Shown in pieces: positions 24,601-38,250 of a stretch of DNA of 64,000 bases. Below the pieces are notes generated by a model, which did no database searches, had not been told where the DNA came from, and saw nothing but the letters and a program-made list of their open reading frames with translations. The translations under genes and the position numbers were made by a program. The stretch is taken from positions 28,721,475 through 28,785,474 of the forward strand of contig CM037839.1 of NCBI GenBank assembly GCA_021234535.1. The letters are read 5' to 3'. The first letter of the stretch is position 1, and the number at the start of each line of letters is the position of its first letter. This DNA comes from Stichopus chloronotus. Taxonomy: Eukaryota > Echinodermata > Holothuroidea > Aspidochirotida > Stichopodidae.

Positions 24601-26468
24601 TATGCAAATTACTGAGCGTCTTATCGACAGGGTACGTTACAGCATCATTATCACTTACAATATCCGCTGTAACCAGTAGATGTTTTCAAATTTGAAAATG
24701 CAATAATGATTTGTTTGTAACGTTGAGGAGCGTTTAATTGGTTTCATCGACGGGTGTATAAGTTTTGTATACGCGAATGCATTTATGCTAGAGGTAGGTT
24801 TCGTTATTCATGCACGTGTATCTGACAAACTCAAGGATAGAAAGAAGGGGGGATTAAGTTAAGGGGGGAGTAAGGGGAGAGGTGACGAGGTAGAGATTCG
24901 ATTATGCACATACTGATATATTACTACATCATTCAAAGGTAAACACAATGTACTCTCACGGGAGCTGATGCCATGACCACATCTTCCTTGTATACTTCTA
25001 GAATGATCAAGTGTAGGGTAATTCGTGACAATCAGACAGTTCAATTGATTATGAAACATAAAATGATAGTAAGTGAAAGTTAATATGCAGCTGAATGGGC
25101 TGGTTAAGAGGAGGGGGGAGGGGAGTTGGGAGTTGGATTGTGTACATGAAAATGGGAGGTTGCAGCGAAATGGGGAAAGATTGAAAGTGAGGGATGGAGG
25201 GAGGGAGTTGGGGAGTGGACAGGCCCATTTAAGTTTATTTGTCTGAGCCTTGAAAAGGGGTCTGTGGATAGGAGTTTCAATGAATTAAGCAGATGTCCCA
25301 TGTAGGATTACATTGTAGTCACTGTCTAATAAACTCATGAAGCTATCAGTTGCATTATCGTGTATGAGATTTTTTTTTTTTGCTTTTTATTGAGTTGCTA
25401 TGCGATATTGTACGGGAGAGATTACTTCGTTGAAACACGAATTAGTGCTGTACGTTTTCCTTGCAACGTAAAATTTCGTTACTTTAAAATTGTCTGATGA
25501 AGCTTTAGTGATGTTAGTCCGGGATAGCATATTTATTGCTATAAGTGTATATGTACTTTAACAACCAACCACCTACAATGTGACTTATGTCAATTTTGTC
25601 TTTGCCCTCTACGTGGGAATGTATACCCAAAGATAATAATACTTTATGCCTCCAGTTTACCACTATAGTTTTTCTTGCTAGTATGCGCTTACTGTAATAA
25701 TGATGGTATATCAGATCTTCAGCGGTTACAAGAAAGCGCTTCCATTTGGAATTGTGCATCTTTGATGCAGTGGTGCTGCGCATCATGATGGTGTTGAAGT
25801 CCGCGGTGTTGTGGTGGTGCATCATAGTGTCATGAAATTCAGTTAGTGAATCTTAAAGTACTACATTTATGTTGTGTGTAGAGTGTATATCGTTTTCAGG
25901 ATTTGTTGTCATATCTCGTCTGTTGTTTTCTGTTTGCTTTGCGCATCCCCGACCAAGTTCAAGGAAAGGAATTTTGTACTTTAAACTCATGTTTCAGTTC
26001 AGATTAAATGACTATTCTCGTACCTAAACACAGAAAGTCTTTATTTTTAATGGTCCACTGAAGCAATTGCATTGCAGATTCAATCAAATCAGAATTCGGA
26101 ATCAGGTGCCAAACTTTTAATAAACCTTGAAAGCAAACCTGTCAAAACAATGAAAAATGAATAACGGTGTTGTTGAACGCATTCAGTTGAATTGAATATT
26201 ACGTAATTATATAGAGAGTAGGCCTTTACAGAGGAAATATGGTCTGTGTCTCTGCACGTCATATCATTTGCTTACCGTTATCAGAAATGTGGCCTCATAA
26301 TTCAAATTCTGGCTTCTCATTTATTTTTAGTTACATCAGTCACGTGACATTGTCTGATATGGTCTTCGGGCATCACGGATGAGGTTTCTAATATGAATTT
26401 TTAAAAATCGAAGAGAATATTTTCAGCTGTATGAGGAATAGTATATTTTTAATGGTACATTTTCAATT
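21691..26468. other. Non-coding stretch
   Basis: No gene supported. There is a doubled GTGATACATCT near 22655-22685, purine-rich GGGAGGGG patches at 24845-24885 and 25110-25215, and a T-run near 25370. The frame at 24322-24519 contains IMRKCW, reminiscent of a tyrosine-kinase C-lobe, but the context does not fit. Confidence 0.45.
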
Positions 26469-26648
26469 GTGTCAAATTTCAAGGTTAAATTACGACTTTA
26501 ATTTAAAAAACAAAATAAAAAAGTCAAAACGTCAAACCAAAGACTTCTTGTAATAATTTGCCACTGTTATGTTGCATTTCGGTAACCTTGAGGCAACTGG
26601 AATTCCTTCTTGACCAGAAAAGTTTTTTTTTTCAGACATCAAGATATT
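26469..26648 (-). repeat. Dispersed repeat C, copy 2 (inverted)
   Basis: Reverse complement of the repeat at 13602-13760, with insertions of T- and A-rich bases. The two copies face each other across about 12.7 kb. Confidence 0.75.
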
Positions 26649-26649
26649 A

Positions 26650-28268
26650 GCATTCATGTGGTTTTTAATGTGAAAAATTATTCTCTCAATTTTAAGAGCA
26701 CTTTCAATTTTTCAGTAAAATATGTCTTTAACATTACTGGAAATGTGGTCCCATTCTCTCTGTTCTTCAATACTGGAATGTATAGTATGTATGTTGATTG
26801 TGAAGGCACTCAGCCTTTGGTTGTGGTTGCCTCATACTTCCTTGAAAATAATATGGCCCTCAGCGCCTCCCGTCCCAACCTCCTCGCCTTACCAACACCT
26901 TACTGTGTGAACATACTTTTTAGGAGTTTATTTTCTTTGTTCTTGAATAACCAAAATATTGTCACTGCCATCTTCTACATGGCTTTAATGTTTTAAGGTA
27001 AAATTGTTTTAATCACCTTAACTGTATCCATTCAGTAAGGAAAAGCCGACTCGGTGAAAAGATCTATTTTAATTTAAAGCAACAGCAAGTACAATTAAAT
27101 TAACTTTTTCACCGTCAGATCTAAAATCTTTCTGGACGCGTCTAAATCACCTCACTTGCATCATTAATATCATTATTGCTGATCAGAGCTGATCTTTCTT
27201 ATTGTAGTGATGATAGTGCTGTGATTTACCTGGACATTATTAAATACTGATTGTTGAAAACTCTGACGATAAACAGATGATATTCCACCTGCGTCTGGTA
27301 GTAAGGGGATTTTTGTGCCACTGCAGGATGCCATTTAATTTCATGCAACATTATTTTCATCTCAAACAAAGGTGAAACAAGGAGTAATTATTTGGCCGAG
27401 AGAGGTGGTCTTGGCTACGGTTTTTCTTATTAGAAATAACGAATAAGTCTTCTCAGAATAGACACTGAATGAAGTTATGGCCCCCTAAAAAAAAAGAAAA
27501 TTGTACAAGGAAGAGCCGTTAATGTGAGAGTCAATTGTACACATTAAACATCGCACTGTGTTTACCAGTAAAGTTGCCTGTTTTTAGTTTGAAGTACAAA
27601 CGACAGATTTATAATAATTTTGGCATACATTATTAACTAAAATAATATGTCTGGATATTTGAGACACCATAATAAATGCGACAAAAGCTCAATTAGTGAT
27701 TCAGTGCGATTTATCCTCTTGTTTGCTATTATGCAAGAAGCAAAGTCTCTGAAAAGGAAATTTAATTGTTGATTTGAAAAGAAAAAAAAAAAAACCTAAC
27801 GAAACTGTATGGTTGAATTGCGTTAAAAGATAAGATGGCACTTTGAGGTTACCGTGTCTTTGTAAATAAAGTGCCTGAATTAACTTTTAGTTGAATATGT
27901 ACGTACGTTCCCCCTTAGGAATCACTTCGACTTTTCCAACGTAAGAAAAGGCCTGGGGTATACTAGCGTATGTGGCTCATTTTTCCATTACCTATCATCT
28001 TAGCTATAGCTTGCTCGCTCGCAGGCTTCATCGAGGTAATTACTTTTGTCTAGGGTGCAAAACGAATTCTGAAATTTATTTGCTGCATAAAGATGGATGC
28101 GATAAGTGGCATGGCGGTGTATATATGTATAAGTAATGGATCAAGTGTTAGATTTAAAATATCATCATGCAAGTATAAGAGGAAAAAATCACATCACGTG
28201 ACCTGTATTAATAATTAACTGTTGGAAAAACGCTCAATGTTGATGATCCATAGTAGTCAACATATACA

Positions 28269-28300
<32 letters not shown>

Positions 28301-28830
28301 GCAGTTATTTGTCTTGTCTTTGTATGAGTATATAAAACAGATTTACCAGCAAGACATGTATCGACTAATGCATTTGTCCCAGTGTGCGTTAGGATCGCTG
28401 TGTAACTTAGCGTGAGCCATGTATTGACAGAAAATCGATAACAATAAAAAAGGGTCAAGCCATTTGTACAACACTGGTATTGATGGCATTACAGACCATC
28501 TACTAACTTGCTTACAAGATGGAAGTGAGAACTTAGAGTAGAATAATACGCTACTTAGATCCTCTCATGTAGAGTAATACAGCCTTCAAGTTGAGAAACA
28601 ATCATTCTATTTATTGATTATATCAGATTAAGTCTGAGGTACGACTAATGTAATCGGATGAGAAGCAAAGGCCCATGTGGTGACAAGTAATCTCAGTAAT
28701 GAAAGATCTCAGTGATGACAAGTCACCTCAGTGACAGCAACTCTCACTCATTAAAGTGATTGCGGTAAAACATTGAATTTTCATGTCCACAAGTTTACTG
28801 AGTCTTTTAACTGCACTATTCAGACAATTT
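26650..28830. other. Non-coding stretch
   Basis: Nothing gene-like is supported. The 128-codon frame at 26610-26996 begins inside repeat C and has AT-driven composition (Phe, Asn, Leu), so I treat it as chance. A degenerate tandem of TCTCAGTGATGACAAGT lies at about 28680-28745. Confidence 0.45.
28261..28300. repeat. (TA)n microsatellite
   Basis: About 40 bp of TA repeats interrupted by CA steps. Confidence 0.9.
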
Positions 28831-28839
28831 GGGAAAATA

Positions 28840-29925
28840 AATGTATTGCAGCATTTTTTAAGTGCTGCAAAACAGCATTAAAGCCTTAAAACAGCTCAAA
28901 GCGCTTTACACAGTAAAAACCAAGTTGAAAATTTAAAGGTGATAAAGAGAAAGGAACAAAAATGACAAGATTGCATATTACACAGGCAAACTAAAACATA
29001 AAGAAAAAAATTTCAACTAAAAGAGAAAAACAATTTAACTGAAAATTAGTACGATAAGAAAAAGAAAAGAGAATGAAATGATTAAAGTAAATATGGATAA
29101 AGATGAAATGAAGACAACGAAATTTATATCAAAAATACAAAAATGATAAAATACAGTGGAAAATTAAAAATGGCACTAAGGTTCGTAACTAATCCTAAAA
29201 AGATGTGTCTTAAGGGAGCGTCTAAAAGAATGAAAGCGACCCGTATATGTCAGCGATAAGTTGTTCCATAGGCGTAATGCAACATCGGAAATGCCTCTGT
29301 TGCCATATCTGTTGTGGGACCTCGGAACTGAGAGTAAATTGTCTGAGCTGGAACATAGAGTAAGGCTGGGTATGTATGGATGAGCTCGGATAAGTGAGAA
29401 GAAACTCGTTTCTCAGTTCAAGCAGTTGTAAACATAGAGTAAAATTTTAAAAGTAATACTTTTGTCAATCGGAAGCCAGTGTAGCTGTTGCAGAAGGGGC
29501 AAGTGATAAGTAGCAAGTGATAAACTGTAGCAATTAAAAATAAGCCTGGCAGCATTATTTTGTACAATTTGTAGTCTTCTAAGCAAAAACGCGTTAACCT
29601 CAAAAAGCAGACTATTTGGATTGGGGCGTTGTCATGATCAAAAGCGATATGTAATTGACTGTTATTAGCATAAAAATGATAATCGATCTTATGCAGGTTT
29701 GCAATGTCGGCCAGTAGTGACAATTACAGTGAAAAAATTAGTAGGACTAGTACGGATCCATGTGGGACGCCAAAAGCAACATCTTTTGGTTTGGAAGCTT
29801 GACCATTAATCAATGCCCTGTGAAAATGATTGCTTAAATACAATTTAATCCAGGAGGGCTAAGATCCATGAATGTGAAAACGATTGATCAGACGGTTAAT
29901 AACATCTTGTTCTTCAAGTCAATGG
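28840..29925 (-). mobile_element. CR1/L2-type LINE, 3' half, defective
   Basis: Read on the minus strand from 29925 downward: VINRLINRFHIHGS, INGQASKPKDV, then GVPHGSVLV at 29745-29771 (family GVPQGSVLG), then YANNSQL at 29652-29672. The catalytic YADD aspartates are both Asn, so the reverse transcriptase is dead. After NAPIQI the frame jumps across an internal deletion to RRLQIVQNNAARLI and LHWLPIDKSITFKI. A last frame reads LLSVPRSHNRYGNRG, LWNNL and FRRSLKTHLF and stops at 29176-29178. That order is the C-terminal signature of CR1/L2-type LINEs. The AT-rich 3' UTR carries TGTAAAGCGCTTTGAG near 28900. The 5' part is truncated, as usual for LINE copies. Confidence 0.85.
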
Positions 29926-30114
29926 GAAGTAGACTAGTTACGAATATTCAGTTATGATATGATCAGTTTGTAGGTTATGTGTAAATAGTGCTTCGTTTCA
30001 CGAAATACTACAATTCCAGATACCAACAAAGGAGCTTATAGTAAGAACCGATAATTTCCAAATGTGATTTCTGTTTTTATTTATGCCAGTCCGTCAAAGT
30101 AGTCATTTTAGTTC

Positions 30115-30236
30115 ATTGAAAGATATATTCCTTCTATGAGTAACCTCGCGTGTACATTTAAAAATAGAAAAATTTGTTAAGATTAAACATAATCCTATCC
30201 TTCTGTTTTCAGTACACATGCAATCACTTTAACATT
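30115..30236 (+). repeat. Dispersed repeat B, copy 1
   Basis: It matches 45471-45592 on the same strand over about 120 bp. Shared blocks are ATTGAAAGA, AACCTCGC, ACATTTAAAAATA, GTTAAGAT(T/C)AAACATA, TATCCTT and GCAATCACTTTAAC. No open frame in common; family unknown. Confidence 0.75.
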
Positions 30237-33200
30237 TGGTAAAGGAGTAGTTCCGTTGATACGTTTTGCATACACAACCTCAAAAACAAGTTTCCCCACT
30301 GACCATCTCATTTTTTTTTTTTTCTGTGACGTTTATTGATTTGGATAAGTATAGGTTGTAAGAAAAAGTTTGTGTAAAAATGTTGCTTTTATCCGTATTA
30401 ACAAGCTTACTTTTCCGTATTCTTTATCTTTCTGTTACACTAGATTGTGATATCTACGTCACGCGATCACTGTTCCATGTACAATGTACCTTAATAAAAG
30501 CAATACTCTCTAATGTGTTTTTTGTATTTAACACATTTCTTCCCAACATGCATGTTTAAATGTATATCGGAAACTGCTAACATAAACGCTCATTCGACGA
30601 ATTCTGTAATAGGTAATACTGTATGAGTCATGTTAAATAATGTGTATAGCAAGGCAAGGAATATCGTCCCCAGAATCCTTCAGAGTCTTTCTGTTTCTGT
30701 CGAATGAAACTGTGACTGACGAAACAGTTCAAATCATACCTCCAGGAATGCAAGCAAACTGCTTTTCTCAAACGCTGTTTTCATCACAATATTCTATAGG
30801 TGCAAACGGAAAACCTATCAACGAGTTAATACATAAGTCACCTTGGGAGTACATTCCAATTCAAAAAAACATGAAAGAGCGTTGATATTTTTTTTTTTGC
30901 CAGGATGCTTCTGAATACTACATATGAAGCTTACGCGGTTATAATCGCACTCACGGTATACGAAAAATGCTTTTGAGTCTACACACGCAGAGCATGTGCC
31001 ACACAATTCCAACATAATCATAGTACATGTCTAGAAAATGGCTGAACTAGCTGGCTTGTGACATGATAGTGATATAGGCCTATATGCATTAAAATGAATT
31101 AAAAACAATAAAAGTTTTCACAGAAAGTTTAATTTTTTTAAGTGCGATTTTGAATTGTGAGGACGCATACAAGTATCATGTAATCGAATGTGAAATATTG
31201 TGGAAGATTTGGCAAATTTATCGTAATAATTTATCTGTTTAATAATACATTTGTACACATGCATGGATATAATGCATTTAGACAAGTACATAACTCTATA
31301 TGCATATGTCTGCGTGCGTAGGCCTATAGTCTTACAATAACTAGCACTTCTAAGAATCCAACCCTAATGGCTTCTTATTTTAATTTAGTGCTTATTGTTC
31401 AATAAACCTATTAAGTATGTCAATAACAATTTACAATACATTTTGAGATTTGTGATATATTGGCGAATTCTGAGCGATTTACAAGGCTGTAAATGTTCTG
31501 ACTTTGATAAACTGCTTTTCTTCGCGCATGGTGGCTTTTTTCTAGGTACACTCTGGGCTGGGAAAAACCAATAGTTTTGTTTAAACATACAGCACCGTGC
31601 ATCTTCATATTTTACCAGCATATTTTCCATCTCAGCAAGGACGTCAAGTAACCTGATATGGTTAAACAAATTAAACATTCAAATTAAAATCATAGAGCTT
31701 TATTTGAAAATCCGATGTGTGTGTGTTTTTTTTTATTTTTGTATTGTCGGTTCTGAAAAGTTAATGTTTCCGCTTCAGTTAAAATAAACTTGGGGAAAAT
31801 CGGTACTTAAAACAATACAGACAAAAGTATGTACCTAAGATGTGATAAGCCATTTGTCAGGTGGCTTGTCGTGTAAAACCGGATTCACTTTGATACGTTT
31901 CTTGAATAAAACGTCAGTGCCATGTAGCAGCAAATCAGACATAATTTAAATTCAGCGGTCATTTATGCATGCAAATTTGGCGTTTCTCGACACTCCTGTA
32001 GTCGGAATTTCTAGTGTTTAAAGGGGCTCATTGATTTGGTCCATAAAACTTACGATATTTGAGTATTTCCCATTATGCTACGCGATGCGCGGGTAAACAT
32101 ATAGGCCTACATTCATTAACAAAACGAAACTAGTGGGTAAACCGGACACGCGGAAAAATGATATTCCCAGCAATTTGGTAAGTATTTTTGTCAAGCATTT
32201 TCTTGTTTTCTTCGCTCCAACCGATGTTGGCTCTCCCCTTGGATAGTATAACAGTTGGTATCTTAAAAACCATGGACGTTGGACGATTTTATCATGTAAG
32301 TTAATAAAACGTTTTTAAAAAGTTCAAAGTTGTGCTACAAGACGTTTAAAACCCAACTTCACACACGTTTTAAATTATTTTGTGTTAGTAGTTGCTTGCA
32401 ATAGCGTCTAGTGACCTGATATGACAATTGACAGCGGGCGGGGGGCAATACTGTTATTGTTTACCAAGGAGCTTCCCATTTACCGGTAATGACGTTTAGC
32501 TACTTTTTCGAGAATTCCTAGGAAGACTTCAAGTTTTGTTGACTATTAAAACAAATGCGATAAAGGAAAGAAAGGAAACTAAGGAAAGCAGACACAGAGG
32601 TCCATGATTAAATAAATCAATTAAGCCAACGAAACAACTGTGTTTTGCAGTCGTTATAGAATTGTTATTATAGTCTTGTCATTATGATTAAACTATCGCA
32701 AGATACATTCACGTGATTACTGGTAAGTTACGTTATAAATCTCTGATGTGGTGTGGTAAATTATAATGACAGCATTATAAAAGATGATACTAATGAAACA
32801 ATGGAAAAGTTTATCTGCATTTAGAGATGCTTTGAAGCAAATAGAAGGTAAAAACCTTACAATGCGACATCACGTAATACATACATCATTTGTCAACAAA
32901 CTTGTTACATTTAGTCAATTCATTGAGTTATATGCTCCGTCGTCAAGCGTAATGTAACCTCGCTAAGAGCTTAGTTAACAGCCTGCAGCCATGCTTGTTG
33001 AGAAAATGACCCATTGACAGAACAACTTAAAATAGCAGGGCCTATCAACTGCTAATATTTAATCCCAACAGGATGCCATTAAAATTAGTGAGCTAAATGA
33101 GACTATACCACAGGTGTGGATTAAATATGAGGGAGAAAATAGCGGGATGTGATTAGACTCAGTGACGTGCTCCGTCTTACAGAGAAAAGCGATTACCGAC

Positions 33201-34246
33201 TTAACGGAAATGGAGAAGGACAACAAATGGCTGATGACTTTCCGTGGATTCCACCTCACGATTATACACTAATAGTTTACTATTAGTCTATATATACTGC
33301 AGTTTAATGATAATAACTACGATATATTTACAATTATTATCGGTTATGCTAATAAAGTGTTTTCGCTGTCAACATTTGGTGTAAAGAGCTCATCAGTTCT
33401 GCTACCTGTCAAGGAATTGTGATGTGACTGAGTGACCAATCATCAAAGTTTGCTCCCTGTGCCCCTACGATTCCCGTACCATGTAACCAATCCCCCCTCC
33501 CTCTCTGCCGCCTTTGTTCTTTCCACCTGTGTCCGGGGTTCTTGGGTAAACTTGGGTGTAAATTCTTTAAGTAAAATTTCTGTAATGTAATTTTTCCACA
33601 TTTAGCTGATCTATATGTTAAAACATTAATTTCTGTTTAAATACAAAAGAAACCATTGTACAACTGGATAATGCGCTCCTTTGTAACAGTATGATAAAGT
33701 GCACTATCAAGAGCATGAAGTTCCAACCAGTATATTACACAAGTGTGTGGGTTGAGCAAATTTTCAAGGAAATCTGTTTAATAATATCAAAAGTACAGAT
33801 TACGAGTTCATCGATAACATTTATGGAAATATTTTGTGACATATTGGATAATACATTATTCAACGTTTTAGAATATATATTAATATTAAGTCTGCTTAAA
33901 TCCAGTGTTCTCTTTCTCCCCCGTTGGTGATCAACTATTTCTGAAGGTCGAAAACTTGATTTATTTGGCGGTGAATATCAATATATTGTTCACCTCTTTT
34001 TTGTGATAACAGCCCATGGTCACGAGTTCATACGAGTTTATACAGATAAGAAATACGAGGCCGTTATGTGAATATATAAAAGTGCCTTGAGTGTATGAGC
34101 TCTTGCACAGAATACCTTGTAACGGAAAATACATTGCACATATCTGTAGCAAAGATAAAAACAATACCCAAATTTTCGGTGACGCGTTCATATAGGCCCA
34201 ATATATGATTAAGCTACGCACTGGAGATCACTCCTAACATACCTGT

Positions 34247-34470
34247 GCTGCGGGCTCAGTGGGTGAAGGTGGTTGCATTTGAAGCAATGAAGTTTAGCAA
34301 CCAGGAGATTTTGGGGTCCATCCCTGGCCGGGACACAGTAAGATGGGTTTTTCGTCCAATAGTAACTTAAGGTTTTTCCATCTGAACTGACTTTGGGAAA
34401 AATGTACCAAATTTGATGTTAAGTTGTCTAGTCGGTAGTCACCTGACGTGAATATGTAGTATAAGGCAAA
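34247..34470 (+). mobile_element. Second tRNA-like SINE unit
   Basis: The A-box-like GGGCTCAGTGGG at 34252-34263 and B-box-like GGGTCCATCCCTG at 34314-34326 are about 50 bp apart, in Pol III promoter order. A non-tRNA body follows (GGGTTTTTCGTCCAATAG, CTGACTTTGGGAAAAATG). The body differs from the SINE at 21.3 kb, so this is another family. The 3' end is approximate. Confidence 0.4.
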
Positions 34471-37400
34471 CGTTATCTTTCTTTGGTGTACTCATGATTT
34501 CAACTATTTTTTTTTTTAGGGACATGTGTATAGTTTGTTGATTTCTTTCATTTTCTAAATCGCATAGAAGAAGTTTTCAGAGCAACGCGTTGTATTAACG
34601 TTATTACCTTAAAGACAAAAACTCATCACCTCAGACATTTTCAATTCTCCCAACCACCTAGTCCCTGTAGTCCCTCCCTCAACCTGTATTAAATTCTTCC
34701 ACATGATATGTGTAATCAAAACAATGGATCCCTGTGTACTCCGTGTTATATTAACTACTCTGCGTCTTTCGGATTTGATGCCAATCAAAGAGTACTGTAA
34801 CTTAGAATCATTTGAGAGTTTTGCTTTTCAGAAGGTAAAAATATAGGTTAGGGTGATGAGTTACGGCCTTTAAATATTGCTATAGAGATCAACAATGTAA
34901 AAGCAGTACTTGTCACATTGTAGTTTGGCCCATGCTACCTTCCCCACCCTTTCTTCCTTTTCTTTAATTTATATCCCAATTCAAACTCTGTCACCCTACG
35001 ATCCCCACAGTTTTCCCCACCCCCCTTCCATTCTCATTATCTCCGATTGGTTTCTCAACGTCTCCTGTCGTTGCCTTCATACATCACGTGATGTCAGTAT
35101 CAGGGCGGGGGATAATGGCAACATTTGGATGACAAAGAAAGGTTTGAATTCTCTCTGTTATTGATTGGTGAAAACATTTTGCAATAAACTCCTTAAATGT
35201 CTCTGAAGACATAGGCTTCACACCGTTCGCTTATAAAAATAGAACACAAATGTCATTAGCAGCGCAGTAATTATGCACTGGTGGCCCAACGGTAAAATCA
35301 GTCAAGAGAGATGATGCTTGTCAAAACTTCAATGTTTTGAAAAAAAAAAAACACTTAATTAGTGCCGGGATGTTAAGAATACTCCCTTTCCCCGTGAATA
35401 ACAGCGATTTGTTGACAATAATGTGAAGGGAAACCTCGTCTTTTACAGAACGAGCATCCTATAATGTAGGAGGAAGTCGCAAAATATCTAGTTCGATGTT
35501 TGGCCGATGTCATCATAGACCCCGTTTCGGATCGTAGAACACTGTGGGGATGGAGCATTCCGAAAAGATAAAAGAAAAATTGTTATGCTCTGAAGAATAA
35601 AGGAAACCACTGCTTTTGTGTTATATAAATTGTTATCCCTGACGTTATTATTATGCCACATTTCTTACAGCGCTATTTTCGATAGTGAAGCATGTTCAAA
35701 GGGGGCCTTACAATGAATACTCAAAAAAGCATGTACACAAACATATAAAATTGAAAGTTATGATATAGCTGCAACTTAAAAGTTACAGCAAAAGTCAAAA
35801 TAAGTGTAAAGGTATACTGCAGTATATAGAAATATGAAAACATTGCCCTACGTTATGTAATTTCATTTTTTTTTATGTTTTGTGATTGGACTCGTTTCTG
35901 TGAAACTTCTCAAGGTTCGTCTGGACAGAAGATGGCTGTTTCAAACTTGAAAGCACAGTCAGCTGATTTTACAGTGATTTCTAACATCAAGCACGAAGAT
36001 AAGGTTAGATTGCATTTCATACCACCCGATGGAATAATTATGAGTTAGTGGATAGCAAAATGTTGGTGATGCCGTAAAAAGTGAGATACTGGTATTACCG
36101 ACGAAATCCTTTCGTTTATATCACTGAAACAATGACCCCACACGACAGGCAATTGGTTTCTCTTAACAATTATTGTATATATATGCATATACATTATTGA
36201 CTAATTTAATAGTAAAACTTGCACACTTGGATGTGGGTCTACCCTAAATAATGCGGGTTAGTTTGCTCAAAATTACCAACAAATTGAGAAGTACTGGTAG
36301 TTGACGGTGCCTGGTAATATCGGATATCGTCCGATGGTATATGTGTGACAAATGTGTGTATTAAAGTGTAAGCTCCAAAATATATTCAGTTTATATATTG
36401 AATTCCATCGTCCAAATAGAAATCTTGAATTAGGCCTAATCTTTTGGAAACATGAAAACATTTCAAGCATGGAATCGTCCGAAGTTTACACCTCAAAATA
36501 CAACCTGCTTACGACATTTTGCCAAAACTGGACCCGCAAGTTTGGCAAACAAGCATTAAAATTTTCGCACTATTTAGGTTTACTACAGCGTAGTCTATGT
36601 AATACGCAACGTAACGCTCTTGCCCTTTCAATAGCGCATAATGCGTGGCTGCAGCATACATGTCGTGTGACATATATATATATCCACTCAATCTATCTCT
36701 ATGTGTAGCACGCAACGTGTCCGTAAATCTGGACACTTAACAATTCTAATACCGAGATTCAACTTTTCTTTGACATCCTCTCTTGTCAAGAGTAATCATC
36801 ATAATCAGGGCTTTGAAGTATGATTTCAAATTCAGAACCGCTGTTTTGTTAATGCACTTTATTCCAATGTCCATCTTATCAAAACTTTGAACAATTCCTA
36901 GCAAATGGACAATATTTTCTCTTTTACATCGCTATATGGTCGCTATCAGCGTCTTTTAGTCATACGGCTTTCTGCGTGTTATATATTCGATTGCCTCCAA
37001 ACAGTCGCGTATAAACTCATCCGTAGAAAAAGGTTAACGACATTGCAGTCTTTCTTGCGTCATTTTTTTTTTTTTTGGCTACCTCGTCCTCTACGTACTT
37101 TCATCAATATCGTAGCATTCAGTTCATCTGTGATAAGGAGTTATACATGAGGCGTTTATTGCGTGAGACTAAATTGGCGATTGCACGGGGCTGTAATATA
37201 CGTGAAAGCACTATCTTTGGTTGATGGGAGGTGAATAAATTAATTACTTTTCCCTCCAGGGGTAAGGAAGGTCTCTTTAATATGGGTCAGATTTACATCC
37301 ACAGTGGTTTTCTTCCACTCCTCTTCTTTCTCTTTTTTCTTCTTTGTTTTTGTTAACGCTGGAATCATCCAGTTGGTTTTGGGTATCATGAAGGCATATA

Positions 37401-38250
37401 CTCACCATACGGGATAGTTAAAGAACGTGCTTTCTTTAGACGCTAAGCGCGAAGAGTGTCAGCAATGACCATTTCCTGAAATGAGGAGTTGTGGGGTTTT
37501 GTCAGATGCGGGTATGTATATGCACTTATATGTGTTATCAGAAACGTGGCTATATAGTATGATGGTGTAATTATGGATGTGCCATAACTTAAAAACAATC
37601 TCACATCTTACACCTTCTGCGACGACATTGTTTGAATAAATACGTAATAGATAAAACAATTTTAAACAGAACTCTCCCTCTCTGTCAACTGTGATACTGA
37701 TTCCGTCCATGTAGATTTTAAGTAGGCCTACGATCTTTTTGAAACAGCAGTTGGTGCAAATGTGGTTAGTGAAAGGGAATAAACGACTTTTATTCCAGAA
37801 ATTCACGCAAATATTTTCCTATAGTTTACTTATTTCTTTTGTTTTTGTAAATGTTTGCCGTGCTTTAACCAGACACGTATAGTATCTCATGCACGAATTT
37901 CTTTGCACGACAATAATACTTGCCGAAGTCCTGATAGAGATACCAATTTGTAGAGGCAAAGAAAAAAAAAAGCATGAAGAAATGATATCCGTGTTTAGAG
38001 TGTTTGATTAAGGGTTGATGCTTTTCAGAAAAGTCTGCAAATAAATAATGACGATGAAGACCAACAAGGTCATCAAATTTTGCAGCAGAAGTAGGAAGAG
38101 AGGGATGAAAGCAAGGAAATGTTTCTGCAGAATTGTCTGATCTGGAAATTGCTAACCATAGATGAAAAATAAGAAAGACGACCAGATTAGAAATAGATTA
38201 AAGGAAAATAACACTAATTGGTGAAACCAAAGTCAGTGAAGCAATGGAGA

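Larger units (their letters stand above)
29926..38250. other. Non-coding stretch
   Basis: No gene supported. It holds repeat B copy 1, the second SINE-like unit, and A/T-runs at 30310, 34508 and 35340. Five of the TAGGCCTA words lie at 31075, 31319, 32102, 36431 and 37723. At 32158-32175 an ATG-led peptide MIFPAIW runs into TTG|GTAAGT, which could be a tiny first exon but has no other support. The 118-codon frame at 36352-36708 is AT-driven. Confidence 0.45.

Noticed and set aside
26610..26996. 128-codon plus-strand frame
   Set aside because: Starts inside dispersed repeat C and looks compositionally random.
35420..35570. Possible exon after CTTTTACAG
   Set aside because: The main frame meets TAG six codons in and no donor follows.
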